Assembly: GCA_937959275.1 (NCBI GenBank)
Contig: CALGLU010000033.1
Span: 1 to 64,000, forward strand
Origin: an uncultured Saprospiraceae bacterium
Lineage (GTDB): Bacteria; Bacteroidota; Bacteroidia; Chitinophagales; Saprospiraceae
DNA: 64,000 bases
Direction of reading: 5' to 3'
The stretch's first letter is position 1. Every line of letters begins with the position of its first letter. Under the pieces are notes generated by a model. It did not search any database, was not told the DNA's origin, and was given only the letters and a program-made list of their open reading frames with translations. The position numbers and the translations under genes were made by a program. This document shows positions 36,161 to 46,178 of this stretch, piece by piece.

Positions 36161-38569
36161 ATGCGAACTCTCTATCTTATCCTTGTCGTAGCCATCCTAT
36201 CTTGCAAGACGAACCAATTACAACGGAATAGTCATCACCAAGGTCTAAGTCAAGATGTCGAAGTCATCGTAGACAAATACGGCATCCCACACATCTATGC
36301 CCAAAACCAAAACGATCTATTCTTTGCGCAAGGTTACCATGCGGCAAAAGACAGATTGTTTCAATTTGAAGTGTGGCGCAGACAGGCCACAGGGACAGTC
36401 GCTGAGATACTTGGTAAACGAGAATTAAAAAGAGATATCGGCACCCGTTTATTTAAATTCAGAAAGGACATTCGTAAAGAAATGAATCACTATCATGAAG
36501 ATGGTGAAGAGATTATAAGCTCGTATGTCGATGGTGTGAATGCGTACATCACAGAAATGCGTAATAAGCCTGACCAGCTCCCCATAGAGTTTAAATTACT
36601 TAAAATCCTACCCGAAGTCTGGACGCCTGATGTTGTTATTTCAAGACATCAAGGATTGTTAGGGAATATTAATCAAGAACTCTCTACAGCGAGAGCAGTC
36701 GCTGCCATTGGTGCAGAAAAAGTAAAAGAATTAATCTGGTTTCATCCTAAAGATCCAGATTTAACAATTGATTCGACGATAGATCTCAGCCATCTGGATT
36801 TTGACATTTTGGGCTTATATAATGCCTATCGTCAACCGCTTAAATTCCAACCAGAAGACATTGATATTGCCTCACGCAACGAGTCCAATCCTGCAAAAGA
36901 TATTGGCTTTCATCAAAATAACCTAGTAGGAGATGATTATAGTATTGGGAGTAATAATTGGGTGGTAAAAGGTGATCGCACAACATCAGGCTATCCCATC
37001 ATGGCCAACGATCCGCACAGATCTTTAGCAGTGCCTTCACTCCGCTACATGGCCCATCTTGTGGCGCCCGGATGGAATGTGATCGGTGGTGGCGAGCCAG
37101 AGATACCAGGTATTTCTATAGGTCATAACGAATATGGTGCTTGGGGCTTAACGGTCTTTAGAACAGATGCCGAGGACTTGTATATCTATAAGACCAACCC
37201 AGAAAACCTAAACCAATATTGGCATAAGGGAGAATGGCTTGATTTTACCATTATTAAAGAATTGATTGAAGTGAAAGACATGGAGGCAGTAGACATTGAT
37301 ATGAAGTATTCTATCCATGGCCCAGTGTGTTTTGAAGACAGTCGAGAGCAGGTCGCCTTTGCTGTGAAGTGTGGATGGTTGGAGTATGGCGGCTCGCCAT
37401 ATTTAGCAAGTTTGCGGATGGACCAAGCTAAAGATTTTGATGAATTTAGAGATGCTTGTCGATATAGCAATATCCCTGGTGAAAATATGGTGTGGGCTGA
37501 TCGAGAAGGTAATATTGGCTGGCAAGTCGTTGGCATCAATCCGTATCGACGTACACATAGTGGGATGGTGCCTGTACCAGGAGATGGCCGATATGAATGG
37601 GATGGGTACATAGACATGCTCAAAAGACCTAATGATAACAATCCGGAAGATGGCTTTATCATTACAGCCAATGCATCCGTAACACCACTGGATTATACTG
37701 AGTGGGATGCGATTGCGTACAACTGGTCAGATCCTTATAGAGGTGAGCGCGTGAAAGAAGTTATAGAATCAAAACAGACACACTCAGTCCAAGAGATGTC
37801 ACGACTCCAAACAGATTATCTGTCTTTGCCTGCCAGAGAGTTGATTCCCCTTTTACAGAATCTTGAAATGAATTCGACAGATGCAGAGTGGGCAAAGTCT
37901 GAATTGGAAAATTGGGATTATGTACTATCAGCTCATTCAAGAGCTGCTGCAGTTTATGTCACATGGGAGAATTTGCTGAAGAAGGAATTATGGCAGCTCG
38001 CGGTCCCAGAAGAAGCAAAAAAATACATCACTTCTATACAGCTTAAGCGAGTCATCGATTGGTTGACAAAGCCCGATATGATTTTTGATCGAGAGCCTAA
38101 AAAACAGCGAGATGACATATTAAAAAACATGCTAGCCGCATCAGTTGTCCAACTTAATCAGCGTTTTGGAAACAATAAAGCTGAATGGATATATGGCAGT
38201 CCAAAATTCAAGCATGTCACCATGAAACATCCTATGAGTCATGCCGTATCCGCTGATATCAAACAAAAATTAGAGGTCGGTCCAAACCCTCGTGGTGGGA
38301 ATAGCTATACTGTTGGCTCAACTGGTGGCGCAGATAATCAGCCCTCTGGTGGCACGTTCAGAGTCATTATTGACACAGGCGATTGGGATGCTTCAATCGC
38401 GAATAATTCGCCTGGTCAATCTGGGGACCCAGACCATCCTCACTATCAGAACTTATTTAATGATTGGTCAAAGGATTCCTATTTTCCATTGTACTATACT
38501 AAAGACAAGGTGGAATCTATTGCAGATTATCGGTATATCATGAAGGCATCAAATAAGCTAAGCAAGTGA
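36161..38569 (+). CDS. Penicillin acylase family amidohydrolase (Ntn hydrolase)
   Basis: An 802-residue lipoprotein (LILVVAILSC at the N-terminus) of the penicillin amidase/acyl-homoserine-lactone acylase family. The precursor is expected to be cut autocatalytically before Ser in YSIGSNNWVV (the GSN(N/A)W signature; Ser becomes the N-terminal nucleophile). The alpha chain lies before that point with GIPHIYAQNQNDLFFAQGYHAAKDRLFQ. The beta chain has the oxyanion Asn in NDPHRSLAVPSLRYMAHLVAPG and PGISIGHNEYGAWGLTV. Likely periplasmic or surface. The substrate (penicillin, AHL, or cyclic or D-amino amides) cannot be assigned. Confidence 0.93.
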   Translation: MRTLYLILVVAILSCKTNQLQRNSHHQGLSQDVEVIVDKYGIPHIYAQNQNDLFFAQGYHAAKDRLFQFEVWRRQATGTVAEILGKRELKRDIGTRLFKFRKDIRKEMNHYHEDGEEIISSYVDGVNAYITEMRNKPDQLPIEFKLLKILPEVWTPDVVISRHQGLLGNINQELSTARAVAAIGAEKVKELIWFHPKDPDLTIDSTIDLSHLDFDILGLYNAYRQPLKFQPEDIDIASRNESNPAKDIGFHQNNLVGDDYSIGSNNWVVKGDRTTSGYPIMANDPHRSLAVPSLRYMAHLVAPGWNVIGGGEPEIPGISIGHNEYGAWGLTVFRTDAEDLYIYKTNPENLNQYWHKGEWLDFTIIKELIEVKDMEAVDIDMKYSIHGPVCFEDSREQVAFAVKCGWLEYGGSPYLASLRMDQAKDFDEFRDACRYSNIPGENMVWADREGNIGWQVVGINPYRRTHSGMVPVPGDGRYEWDGYIDMLKRPNDNNPEDGFIITANASVTPLDYTEWDAIAYNWSDPYRGERVKEVIESKQTHSVQEMSRLQTDYLSLPARELIPLLQNLEMNSTDAEWAKSELENWDYVLSAHSRAAAVYVTWENLLKKELWQLAVPEEAKKYITSIQLKRVIDWLTKPDMIFDREPKKQRDDILKNMLAASVVQLNQRFGNNKAEWIYGSPKFKHVTMKHPMSHAVSADIKQKLEVGPNPRGGNSYTVGSTGGADNQPSGGTFRVIIDTGDWDASIANNSPGQSGDPDHPHYQNLFNDWSKDSYFPLYYTKDKVESIADYRYIMKASNKLSK

Positions 38570-38705
38570 GCTGTCAAACACTAAAACACTGAAGGGTAAG
38601 CTATTTATTTTGGGCGAATCAGGAGCCATATTTTAATCAGCATGTTATCCCATGCTATACCAAACATTAACTAAAAGAGCTGAGCAATAGCATACGATAG
38701 AAATC

Positions 38706-39599
38706 TTATTTGATCGGGATCGTTGCTGAAACAAAAGGTAATGCCAAAACCGGACCAGTGTCTTCTGTTGGTCGCCACAGCCCAGCATTAAAGGCAGATC
38801 CATTTTTGGCAAAGTGAATCCTCACTGCAGCTGATAGTAATCCAAAGCCTCCATCAAAATCAGTGAACACAAAATTATCTGTGACAAAACTGATCTTCTT
38901 AGATAATCGCCACATACCCGAAAAATAAAAAGGCAACAAGCCTTCTGCAAGACCATCGTTAAAAGAAAAGCCTATTCCTGTACCAAATGTGAAATTATTG
39001 TTGCGACTCCCGATAGTCAGAGCTGCTTGAACAACACCAACTGAAAAAACATCATCATCATCAAAAGCTGCCAACACAGTACTACCAACACTAAATGCTC
39101 CAGCTTTTTCACCAAAATTAAAACTCAATTTTGGAGAGATGTACAATGAAGGTACTCGTTGCAAAAACAGAGGCGAAATTAATTCCAGCCCACCAGAAAG
39201 GGTGAAATTATTTGTGATACCAACCGAATAGGAATTAAAAAAAACACCAATATTTTCATAATAGCTCTGGCCCTTTTGTAGTGCATATCCCGAAGGGTTA
39301 ACCAAGTAATGAGTGGAGTTATGATAATCGATAGGATAGCCCTTGTCATCTAGTTCTTGTTCGCTATCCCGATAAACTACCTTGTTCACTGTTGCTCTAT
39401 CAAGGGTTATCTCACCCAAGGAACTGGTTTTTAGTACAATCTCAGTTTCAGTCATACTTAATATTTCACCCACATACGTATTCCCATCACTTGTCCTTAA
39501 TTCTACTTGTTGTCCAATACTTGTGTCGGTTTGGCTCCAGATCAAAGAAGACCAACAACATAAAAGGCAGAATAATAAAGTTGTAAATAAATATTTCAT
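38706..39599 (-). CDS. Outer-membrane beta-barrel protein with Lsm-like N-terminal segment
   Basis: A 297-residue exported protein with a signal peptide (YLFTTLLFCLLCCWSSLIWSQ). Residues about 28-75 (QQVELRTSDGNTYVGEILSMTETEIVLKT) have the sequence pattern of an Sm-like beta barrel. The remainder consists of alternating amphipathic beta strands with many Phe and Gly, ending in ATIPIK, consistent with a small outer-membrane barrel of unknown function. It is monocistronic, flanked by the penicillin acylase (convergent) and the tocopherol-cyclase-like gene. Confidence 0.6.
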   Translation of the reverse strand: MKYLFTTLLFCLLCCWSSLIWSQTDTSIGQQVELRTSDGNTYVGEILSMTETEIVLKTSSLGEITLDRATVNKVVYRDSEQELDDKGYPIDYHNSTHYLVNPSGYALQKGQSYYENIGVFFNSYSVGITNNFTLSGGLELISPLFLQRVPSLYISPKLSFNFGEKAGAFSVGSTVLAAFDDDDVFSVGVVQAALTIGSRNNNFTFGTGIGFSFNDGLAEGLLPFYFSGMWRLSKKISFVTDNFVFTDFDGGFGLLSAAVRIHFAKNGSAFNAGLWRPTEDTGPVLALPFVSATIPIK

Positions 39600-39713
39600 A
39601 GTAAAATTTATATCCGAAAAGTAGTTTCTTATTTATACATAATCAATAGTCTCTTCTCAATAAAAGAGTTGCACTTCGTTTCATGAAGTGAATATAAGCT
39701 TCATCATATCAAC

Positions 39714-40691
39714 TTAAGCCAATAATTCTTCATAGGGACCTGCGACTTCCAAACCACTTGATGTGCCTAATCCTTCATATACTATATGTCCAGCTTTTTC
39801 GAATCGAATTTCAATCTCACTTTGAAGGCTCTCTTCTAACTTACCGGTCATGCTACCTTCAATTGGTGAAATCAATTCTGCTCCTTTCTTCTTATGGGCA
39901 TGGACATGTAGGATCATGTCTTGTCTCTTAAAGACTAAATAGATATCATTACCCTCAACCTTAGCTTCATATGTCGTGCGATTATATGTGGTGAAAATTT
40001 GTAATTCGCCATCAATATAAAGGCCACATAAAAAACCTATAAAATGTGTGCCCAGCCATGGGATATGGGCGATAGAAGCCATAAAATAGTCTGGAGCCTG
40101 CTCTCCTGCAAAGTGATTACTCTGCATCCAAATCCACGTTTTCGGAAAAGAGGTCCCCCAGTCTTTTTCAATGTAGCCTATCCCACCAGTAAAATCAACG
40201 TCTTCTCCTTTTATTGTCAAAACACCCTTCAAGTCGTGATGAGTACTGACAACACCATGATAACACTGCATAAAAGGCATAAAGGAATACCATCCCATAA
40301 TGCCAGGAGCGATCCACCGTGTTGGCCAAGGATGGGTATTTTCAAATGAAATCACACCAGCAAAACCATCAAGTGCCAATTCCATACCATCAGAATGAAA
40401 TCTGTTAGAGCCCAGGTATGTATCAAATCCCGTCCTGCTTGGCTTAAACTCCTCAGCCGGAAAGGTAATATACTGGCTTGATGCCTCCACACCATTCATA
40501 ATCTGAATAAAGGAGTGCGAATTGGATGTTGACTCCTTTGATATCCCAGGTATAAAAGCAAAAGCATGCTTCTGATCTCGACTAACAATCTTGAAATACC
40601 AACCTTCGAAATAGTTGTTATGTTTGTTCCAACCATGATACATATCATGATTCCATAGAGATTTCCAGCGCGTAGATAGATTGCTTAACAT
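39714..40691 (-). CDS. Tocopherol cyclase-like family protein
   Basis: A 325-residue protein (ATG at 40691; upstream opens only with TTG). The family's hallmarks are visible: NNYFEGWYFKIVS near the N-terminus, the FAFIPGIS strand, HPWPTRWIAPGIMGWYSF, and GYIEKDWGTSFPKTWIWMQSNHF with the trailing beta repeats. Bacterial members of the tocopherol cyclase family have no established substrate; in plants the enzyme closes the chromanol ring of vitamin E. There is no signal peptide and no prenylquinone gene neighbour, so the function here is unknown. Confidence 0.82.
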   Translation of the reverse strand: MLSNLSTRWKSLWNHDMYHGWNKHNNYFEGWYFKIVSRDQKHAFAFIPGISKESTSNSHSFIQIMNGVEASSQYITFPAEEFKPSRTGFDTYLGSNRFHSDGMELALDGFAGVISFENTHPWPTRWIAPGIMGWYSFMPFMQCYHGVVSTHHDLKGVLTIKGEDVDFTGGIGYIEKDWGTSFPKTWIWMQSNHFAGEQAPDYFMASIAHIPWLGTHFIGFLCGLYIDGELQIFTTYNRTTYEAKVEGNDIYLVFKRQDMILHVHAHKKKGAELISPIEGSMTGKLEESLQSEIEIRFEKAGHIVYEGLGTSSGLEVAGPYEELLA

Positions 40692-40895
40692 CTTTGACAA
40701 AGATAGTAAGACTTAATCCTTATTGGTTTTAAAAATGGATAAGCTTTGACAAGAGTCGTTTCATAACACATGTCGGCTTGTGTAGCTGGATGTGCACAGC
40801 ATCAATGCTTAGCTTTCTTCAGTTTTATCGTCTCTTTTAAGACTTACTACCCTTCAATTATCAAATAAACTTAATATATCCTATCTTGGCCCTTG

Positions 40896-42707
40896 ATGAG
40901 TTTCGTCGTATCAGCAAGAAAATATAGACCCAAATCATTTGATGAAGTACTTGGACAGAGCCATGTCACTGATACGCTCAAAAGTGCTATACTTGCTGAC
41001 AAGTTAGCACATGCATTTCTATTTACAGGTCCCCGAGGTGTTGGGAAAACGACCTGTGCTCGAATCCTGGCCAAAGTCATCAATTCGCCAGATCCTAAAA
41101 AAGCGATTACAGATCATGATTTTGGTGAAGTCGATTTAGACGTTTCTTTAAATATTTTTGAATTAGATGCCGCCTCGAATAATTCGGTCGAGCATGTCAG
41201 AAATCTAATCGAGCAGGTCAGATTTCAGCCTCAGCAAGGACAATACAAAGTCTTTATTATAGATGAGGTCCATATGTTGTCCCAGTCTGCATTTAATGCC
41301 TTTTTGAAAACATTAGAAGAGCCACCACCCTATGCCATTTTTATTTTGGCAACGACCGAAAAGCATAAAATTCTTCCTACCATATTATCGCGCTGTCAGA
41401 TTTTTGATTTCAAACGAATTCAAATTTCAGAAGTGATCACTCAATTGGAGACGATTGCAGCGCAAGAATCGATTACAATAGATGACGATTCGAAGTATGT
41501 CATTGCAGAAATGGCAGATGGTGCCATGCGTGATGCGTTGTCCATTTTTGATCGAATAGCCAGTTCGTCAAATGGCAATATCGTTTACGATGACCTTGTA
41601 CAAAAGCTTAATCTACTCGATCAGGACTATTATTTCAAAATGACCGAAGCACTTTTAGCGCAAGACAAAACCACTGTCATGACGCTGTTTCATGAAGTGT
41701 TGATGAATGGCTTTGAAGGCGATCATTTTATCATGGGTCTTGCAGATCATTTTAGAGATTTATTACTTTGCCAAGATCAAAGATCAGTGCGCCTCATAGA
41801 TGCGAGCGAAGCTGTCAAACAACGATTTTTAGCTCAATCTAAATTGACAACAGGTTCTTTTCTAATGACAGCTCTCCACATTTGCAATGAAAATGATATT
41901 AATTATCCAAAAGCAAAAAACAAACGATTGCATGTTGAAATCGCTTTGCTGAAGATTTGTTATATCAACCAGTTAATTGAAAATAAAACATCAACGACAG
42001 CCGCCGCTCCTAACGCTGAAAAAAAAACTCCTGACCCGACCTTAACACCGCAAGAACAAACAAAACCTATCGTTAAAGTCTCTCCTCTTCAAGAAAAAGA
42101 AGTCATTGACCTGTCTGATGAGCTAGAAACTGAAGCAGAACAACCAATTGAAAAAACTCAGCCCAAGACTCAGCCCGATCCTCAGCCAGCAATAAAGCCT
42201 ATCAACGAGGTCCTAATCAAACCCACAAGTGAAGCAACATTGCAAAACACACCCTCTATTTCAAATATTGATTCGCTCCTAACCATCGTCAAGAAAGATA
42301 GAGCGATTGAGGAACAGCGAACTGTAAAGAATATTACAATCGATGACGTCCAACAAATATGGGATGCCTATAAAGAAAAAACAACAACACCATCAACGCG
42401 GGGCGTGCTTGAAAAATCTCATTTAGAATTAGAAAATAATACAATTGAGATCATAGTTGCCTCAGTGATTGGCAAAGAGATCATTCAACAAGAGATTGGA
42501 TTGATGCAAGAGATTCGTTCGTCACTCAATAACAACGAACTAGATATCACCATAACAATCGATAAGACAAGATTTCCAGTAACCGAAGTGGAATTGCCTA
42601 AAAAGTACTTGAGTTTTAGAGAAAAGTATGATCTGATGGTAGAAAAAAACCCAGAGTTGGAGAATCTTATCAAAAAACTAAATCTGAAAAAAGATAATAA
42701 TGCTTGA
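40896..42707 (+). CDS. dnaX: DNA polymerase III subunit gamma/tau
   Basis: The clamp-loader ATPase (603 residues, ATG at 40896 after an in-frame TTG). Seen are Walker A GPRGVGKTTCARIL, Walker B VFIIDEVHMLS, sensor 1 FILATTEKHKILPTILSRCQIFDF and the lid KYVIAEMADGAMRDALSIFD. The stretch that normally carries the four zinc-binding cysteines between Walker A and the ELDAASNNS block contains none (INSPDPKKAITDHDFGEVDLDVS). The C-terminal tau region is Pro/Thr/Glu-rich and ends in a conserved-like domain. No frameshift slip site was evaluated. Monocistronic. Confidence 0.94.
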   Translation: MSFVVSARKYRPKSFDEVLGQSHVTDTLKSAILADKLAHAFLFTGPRGVGKTTCARILAKVINSPDPKKAITDHDFGEVDLDVSLNIFELDAASNNSVEHVRNLIEQVRFQPQQGQYKVFIIDEVHMLSQSAFNAFLKTLEEPPPYAIFILATTEKHKILPTILSRCQIFDFKRIQISEVITQLETIAAQESITIDDDSKYVIAEMADGAMRDALSIFDRIASSSNGNIVYDDLVQKLNLLDQDYYFKMTEALLAQDKTTVMTLFHEVLMNGFEGDHFIMGLADHFRDLLLCQDQRSVRLIDASEAVKQRFLAQSKLTTGSFLMTALHICNENDINYPKAKNKRLHVEIALLKICYINQLIENKTSTTAAAPNAEKKTPDPTLTPQEQTKPIVKVSPLQEKEVIDLSDELETEAEQPIEKTQPKTQPDPQPAIKPINEVLIKPTSEATLQNTPSISNIDSLLTIVKKDRAIEEQRTVKNITIDDVQQIWDAYKEKTTTPSTRGVLEKSHLELENNTIEIIVASVIGKEIIQQEIGLMQEIRSSLNNNELDITITIDKTRFPVTEVELPKKYLSFREKYDLMVEKNPELENLIKKLNLKKDNNA

Positions 42708-42848
42708 TACTAAGTGTAATTAATAAAACACTTTTAGATTTTCTTTGTCAAATGCATACCAATTTACCGCATAAAGGTGTTTAAAATGAATGATGACCTC
42801 AACTAAGTTGTTTAAAAAACGTTATACCACAAACCCAGTCAAATTGAA

Positions 42849-43535
42849 ATGAAGGATCAGTCCATTTGGTTTTTAGAAAATATCGATGTCTCGGGAATCT
42901 TTTGTGAGAAAAAAATGGGTAATGCTATTGACTCTCACACACATAAAGAATACCCAAAAGGCGAATACATTTATTTACCCGATCAAGCCGCAGATAAACT
43001 TTATTTTATCATAGAAGGCCGCGTCAAAGTTGGATCTCTCAATGACCAAAATAAAGAAATCATAAAAGCGATTTTGTCTAGAGGTGAACTGTTTGGTGAG
43101 CTATCTTTAATTGGTGAAGACAAACGTAGAGACTTTGCGATTGCTATCGAAAAGACCACTTGCTGCATAATGACAGTGGATGAGATGAAACTAATGATTA
43201 AGGATCATAATGCTCTGAGTTTATTTTTCATGAAAATTATGGGTTCGAGAGTCTTGGATATGGAGCAGCGATTAGAGTCCATGGTGTTCAAGGATTCACG
43301 AAGCCGGATTGTAGAATACCTTGTCGAATCAGTGAGAAAGAAAGGACAACGTGTTGGGTATGAATGGGTCGTGAGAAAATTTAATACGCATCAAGAAATA
43401 GCAAATTTGACAGCAACCTCACGACAGACCGTGACGACAGTGCTGAATGACTTGAGGAATAAAAATTTATTGACTTTTAATCGAAAAAGATTATTAGTTA
43501 GAGACCTAGATAAATTGGGAGAAGAGATAATTTAG
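42849..43535 (+). CDS. Crp/Fnr family transcriptional regulator
   Basis: A 228-residue paralogue of the regulator at 29487-30170. The cyclic nucleotide-binding fold is seen in EYIYLPDQAADKLYFIIEGRVKVG and RGELFGELSLIG. The Crp-type HTH reads THQEIANLTATSRQTVTTVLNDLRNKNLLTF. No N-terminal FNR cysteine cluster. Its stop is 5 bp before pyrD, so transcription may be shared. Ligand and targets unknown. Confidence 0.9.
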   Translation: MKDQSIWFLENIDVSGIFCEKKMGNAIDSHTHKEYPKGEYIYLPDQAADKLYFIIEGRVKVGSLNDQNKEIIKAILSRGELFGELSLIGEDKRRDFAIAIEKTTCCIMTVDEMKLMIKDHNALSLFFMKIMGSRVLDMEQRLESMVFKDSRSRIVEYLVESVRKKGQRVGYEWVVRKFNTHQEIANLTATSRQTVTTVLNDLRNKNLLTFNRKRLLVRDLDKLGEEII

Positions 43536-43540
43536 CGGTC

Positions 43541-44560
43541 ATGTACCACCTGCTAAAACAATTCTTATTTTTATTCTCTCCGGAAAAAGCACACAAATTA
43601 GCCTTACAATTATTCGGATTAGGACTAGCCATTCCCGGTATTTCTCATCTATTAAGCTATATCTACAAGCCTGATACCCATAAACCCGTCAAATTTTGTG
43701 GTCTAACATTTAAGAATCCAGTCGGATTAGCAGCTGGATTTGATAAAAATGGTGAGTATATACAGGCAATGGCGGCATTAGGTTTTGGCTTTATCGAAGT
43801 CGGGACTGTTACGCCTGTCCCTCAAATCGGCAATCCACAACCCAGACTGTTTAGACTACCAAAAGACGAAGCGCTCATTAATAGAATGGGCTTTAATAAT
43901 AAAGGTGTTGATTACTTAGTAGAGCAACTTAAATCACTACCAAAATTAGATGTCATTATTGGTGGCAATATTGGCAAGAATAAAATCACGCCCAATGACG
44001 AGGCTATCAACGATTACAAAATTTGTTTTAAGAAGCTTCATCCCCATGTTGACTATTTTGTTGTCAATGTGAGTTCGCCGAATACACCAAACCTTAGAGA
44101 TCTCCAAGAAAAAGAACCATTGAAGGCATTGTTACAAAGTGTCAAACAGGAAAATGAGACGTTTGAGACCCAAAAGCCTATCTTATTAAAAATAGCTCCA
44201 GATCTAACACAGGGGCAAATTGATGATGTCATAGAGATCGTTACTCAGGTCGGCATAGATGGGATCATTGCGACCAATACGACTATAGACCGATCAAATT
44301 TGAAAACCACCGACACTGCAATCGAACAAATTGGTAATGGCGGCTTGAGTGGAAAACCCGTACAGGTCAGATCAACAGAGGTAATTAATTATATCAATCA
44401 AAAATCCAATGGCAGCATCCCCATTATCGGTGTAGGAGGCATCAATAGCCCTGCCTCTGCACAAGAAAAACTAACCGCCGGTGCCAGTTTGGTCCAGCTT
44501 TACACAGGATTTATCTATCAAGGACCAGGCATTGTAAAACGCCTCGTTAAGCATTTGTAA
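43541..44560 (+). CDS. pyrD: Dihydroorotate dehydrogenase (quinone), class 2
   Basis: A 339-residue membrane-associated flavoprotein that oxidises dihydroorotate to orotate with quinone (pyrimidine synthesis). The N-terminal helical pair (LKQFLFLFSPEKAHKLALQL, LGLAIPGISHLL) marks class 2. The FMN/substrate segments GLTFKNPVGLAAGFDKNGEYI, VGTVTPVPQIGNPQPRLFRL, NRMGFNNKG, NVSSPNTPNLRDLQ (catalytic Ser) and IIGVGGINSPASAQEKL follow in order. Length and start fit. It is 5 bp downstream of the Crp/Fnr gene. Confidence 0.96.
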   Translation: MYHLLKQFLFLFSPEKAHKLALQLFGLGLAIPGISHLLSYIYKPDTHKPVKFCGLTFKNPVGLAAGFDKNGEYIQAMAALGFGFIEVGTVTPVPQIGNPQPRLFRLPKDEALINRMGFNNKGVDYLVEQLKSLPKLDVIIGGNIGKNKITPNDEAINDYKICFKKLHPHVDYFVVNVSSPNTPNLRDLQEKEPLKALLQSVKQENETFETQKPILLKIAPDLTQGQIDDVIEIVTQVGIDGIIATNTTIDRSNLKTTDTAIEQIGNGGLSGKPVQVRSTEVINYINQKSNGSIPIIGVGGINSPASAQEKLTAGASLVQLYTGFIYQGPGIVKRLVKHL

Positions 44561-44987
44561 AACAATCCACTTCACAATCACCGGTAAAACAGTGAAATTC
44601 AAAATTCTCACTTACTAAAGATTTAGGGTATTTTTTAATATTAAGAAATTCATGAATTGGTCGAATAAATAATATGTCACATATATTAAAAGATTGATTA
44701 ATAGCGAGTTAGACATCTACTTAATCGTCATTCTAAATAAGAGTATTTGAGCCTACACTAATCAAAGTACCTTACACATTATAGATTATTGCTATGGTAT
44801 CGTATTTGACTTATAGAAGGTGTAGCGATGACCGATGACCTGATGATTTCAATAAACCAATGATAAATCTATTCTAGACCATTGCCACGTTCTAGTAATT
44901 ATAACAAGACGAAGGATGTCGGAGATCGATGTCCGCTAATGTAAACTTCAGATCTAAAATCTGATTGTCATTTTATACAATACTCAT
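44561..44987. other. Intergenic region upstream of a small membrane gene
   Basis: About 430 bp with no supported large gene or RNA. It presumably holds the promoter of the 35-codon gene that follows. I saw no convincing TAnnTTTG/-33 pair. Confidence 0.45.
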
Positions 44988-45095
44988 ATGTTATCAAATA
45001 ACGACGAATCAGTGTTTAGAGATGCTCGCTTTTGGCTAGCATTGCTGTTCTTCGGAGCACTAATCAGCTTTTTAATTTTAACCTATCCTGTATAG
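44988..45095 (+). CDS. 35-residue single-span membrane micro-protein
   Basis: A 35-codon frame from ATG 44988 to TAG. The translation begins MLSNNDESVFRDARFW and continues into one hydrophobic helix (LALLFFGALISFLILTYPV). An acidic, hydrophilic N-terminus plus one helix is typical of real membrane micro-proteins. A strong Rho-independent terminator starts 22 bp downstream of its stop, giving a compact transcription unit. I know no family name for it. It could be a chance frame, but structure and terminator argue otherwise. Confidence 0.6.
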   Translation: MLSNNDESVFRDARFWLALLFFGALISFLILTYPV

Positions 45096-45117
45096 ACAGA
45101 ATAGTTTGTTATCTACC

Positions 45118-45158
45118 AAGAGAAGAACTTTTATGGTTTTAAAGTTCTTCTCTTTTTT
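45118..45158 (+). terminator. Bidirectional terminator between micro-protein and nadC
   Basis: A 14-bp perfect stem (AAGAGAAGAACTTT at 45118-45131, AAAGTTCTTCTCTT at 45141-45154, 9-nt loop) is followed by TTTT on the plus strand. The nadC stop codon at 45157 on the minus strand sits directly beside it, and the A-rich left arm gives the minus strand a U-rich tail. Confidence 0.85.
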
Positions 45159-46029
45159 ATTTCTGCACTTTTAAACTTAAATCTAAACTCCCAGCAGAGT
45201 GTGTCAGTGCGCCAACAGATATAAAATTAACTCCTGTCTTAGCAATTTCCCTGACCGTAAATAAATCGACCCCACCAGATGCTTCGCTCTCGAATGTTGA
45301 CCCAATAATTTGTACTGCCTCTCTAAGCAATGGTAACTCAAAGTTATCGAGCATGATGCGATTCACTTGTCCACAATCTAGTACTTCTGTTAGCTCTACG
45401 AGATTACGGACCTCTACTGTTGTTTCTAATTCGAGATTGTTTTCGGTCAAATAAAGCTTCACTCTTTCAATTGCCTTAGTGATTGATCCACAGGCATCTA
45501 TGTGATTATCTTTAATCATGATGCGGTCATATAAGCCATCTCTATAATTAGTGCATCCGCCGATTCGCACCGCATACTTTTCCAAAAATCGAAGTAGTGG
45601 CGTTGTTTTTCGGGTATCTAAGATCGTCACTTGAGTCCCTTCAATTTCCGCAACAAATCGATCACTCATGGTCGCAATACCACTTAAACGCTGCATCAAA
45701 TTTAAGGCAAGTCGCTCGCCCTTTAATAAGGCTTGAGAATTACATGTTAATTCAAAGACAACATCCTTATAGTGTACAGCTGTGCCATCCGGAATTTTGA
45801 CATTGATTGTCGCATCAGGATCTAAATGCTTAAATATCCGTTCTGCTATTGGAATACCAGCCACCACGCCTTCATCCTTAGAATATAAAAATGCAGTATC
45901 TCTTAACGTCGGGTCAATACAAGCCAACGAAGTATGGTCTCCATTACGCACATCCTCTTCGAGTCCTTTGACAATAAATTCTTGTAATTGTGCCTCTGAG
46001 ATGCCTTCTAAAGTAGTTTCGTAATTCAT
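45157..46029 (-). CDS. nadC: Nicotinate-nucleotide pyrophosphorylase (carboxylating)
   Basis: Quinolinate phosphoribosyltransferase of NAD synthesis, 290 residues from ATG 46029 (MNYETTLEG). An upstream ATG at 46065 is possible but less likely. Seen are the GERLALNLMQRLSGIAT helix, the phosphate-binding ILDTRKTTPLLRFLEKYAVRIGG, MIKDNHI, and the barrel strands TVEVRNLVELTEVLDCG and EASGGVDLFTVREIAKTGVNFISVGALTHS. Domains (small N-terminal, alpha/beta barrel) and length fit. It is divergent from the PdeM gene. Confidence 0.95.
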   Translation of the reverse strand: MNYETTLEGISEAQLQEFIVKGLEEDVRNGDHTSLACIDPTLRDTAFLYSKDEGVVAGIPIAERIFKHLDPDATINVKIPDGTAVHYKDVVFELTCNSQALLKGERLALNLMQRLSGIATMSDRFVAEIEGTQVTILDTRKTTPLLRFLEKYAVRIGGCTNYRDGLYDRIMIKDNHIDACGSITKAIERVKLYLTENNLELETTVEVRNLVELTEVLDCGQVNRIMLDNFELPLLREAVQIIGSTFESEASGGVDLFTVREIAKTGVNFISVGALTHSAGSLDLSLKVQK

Positions 46030-46178
46030 GATTGCAAGATTAGAAAATTTTGATAGGCTTTCCAAAGTTATCCTTTATGAGAATGTCTTTCTTTACAGTC
46101 AAATTAAGCCCCTGTGCTTAGATTGTATTCACAAAAAACACAATAAATACTATAGAATTCGCTTACTATTAGTTGACT

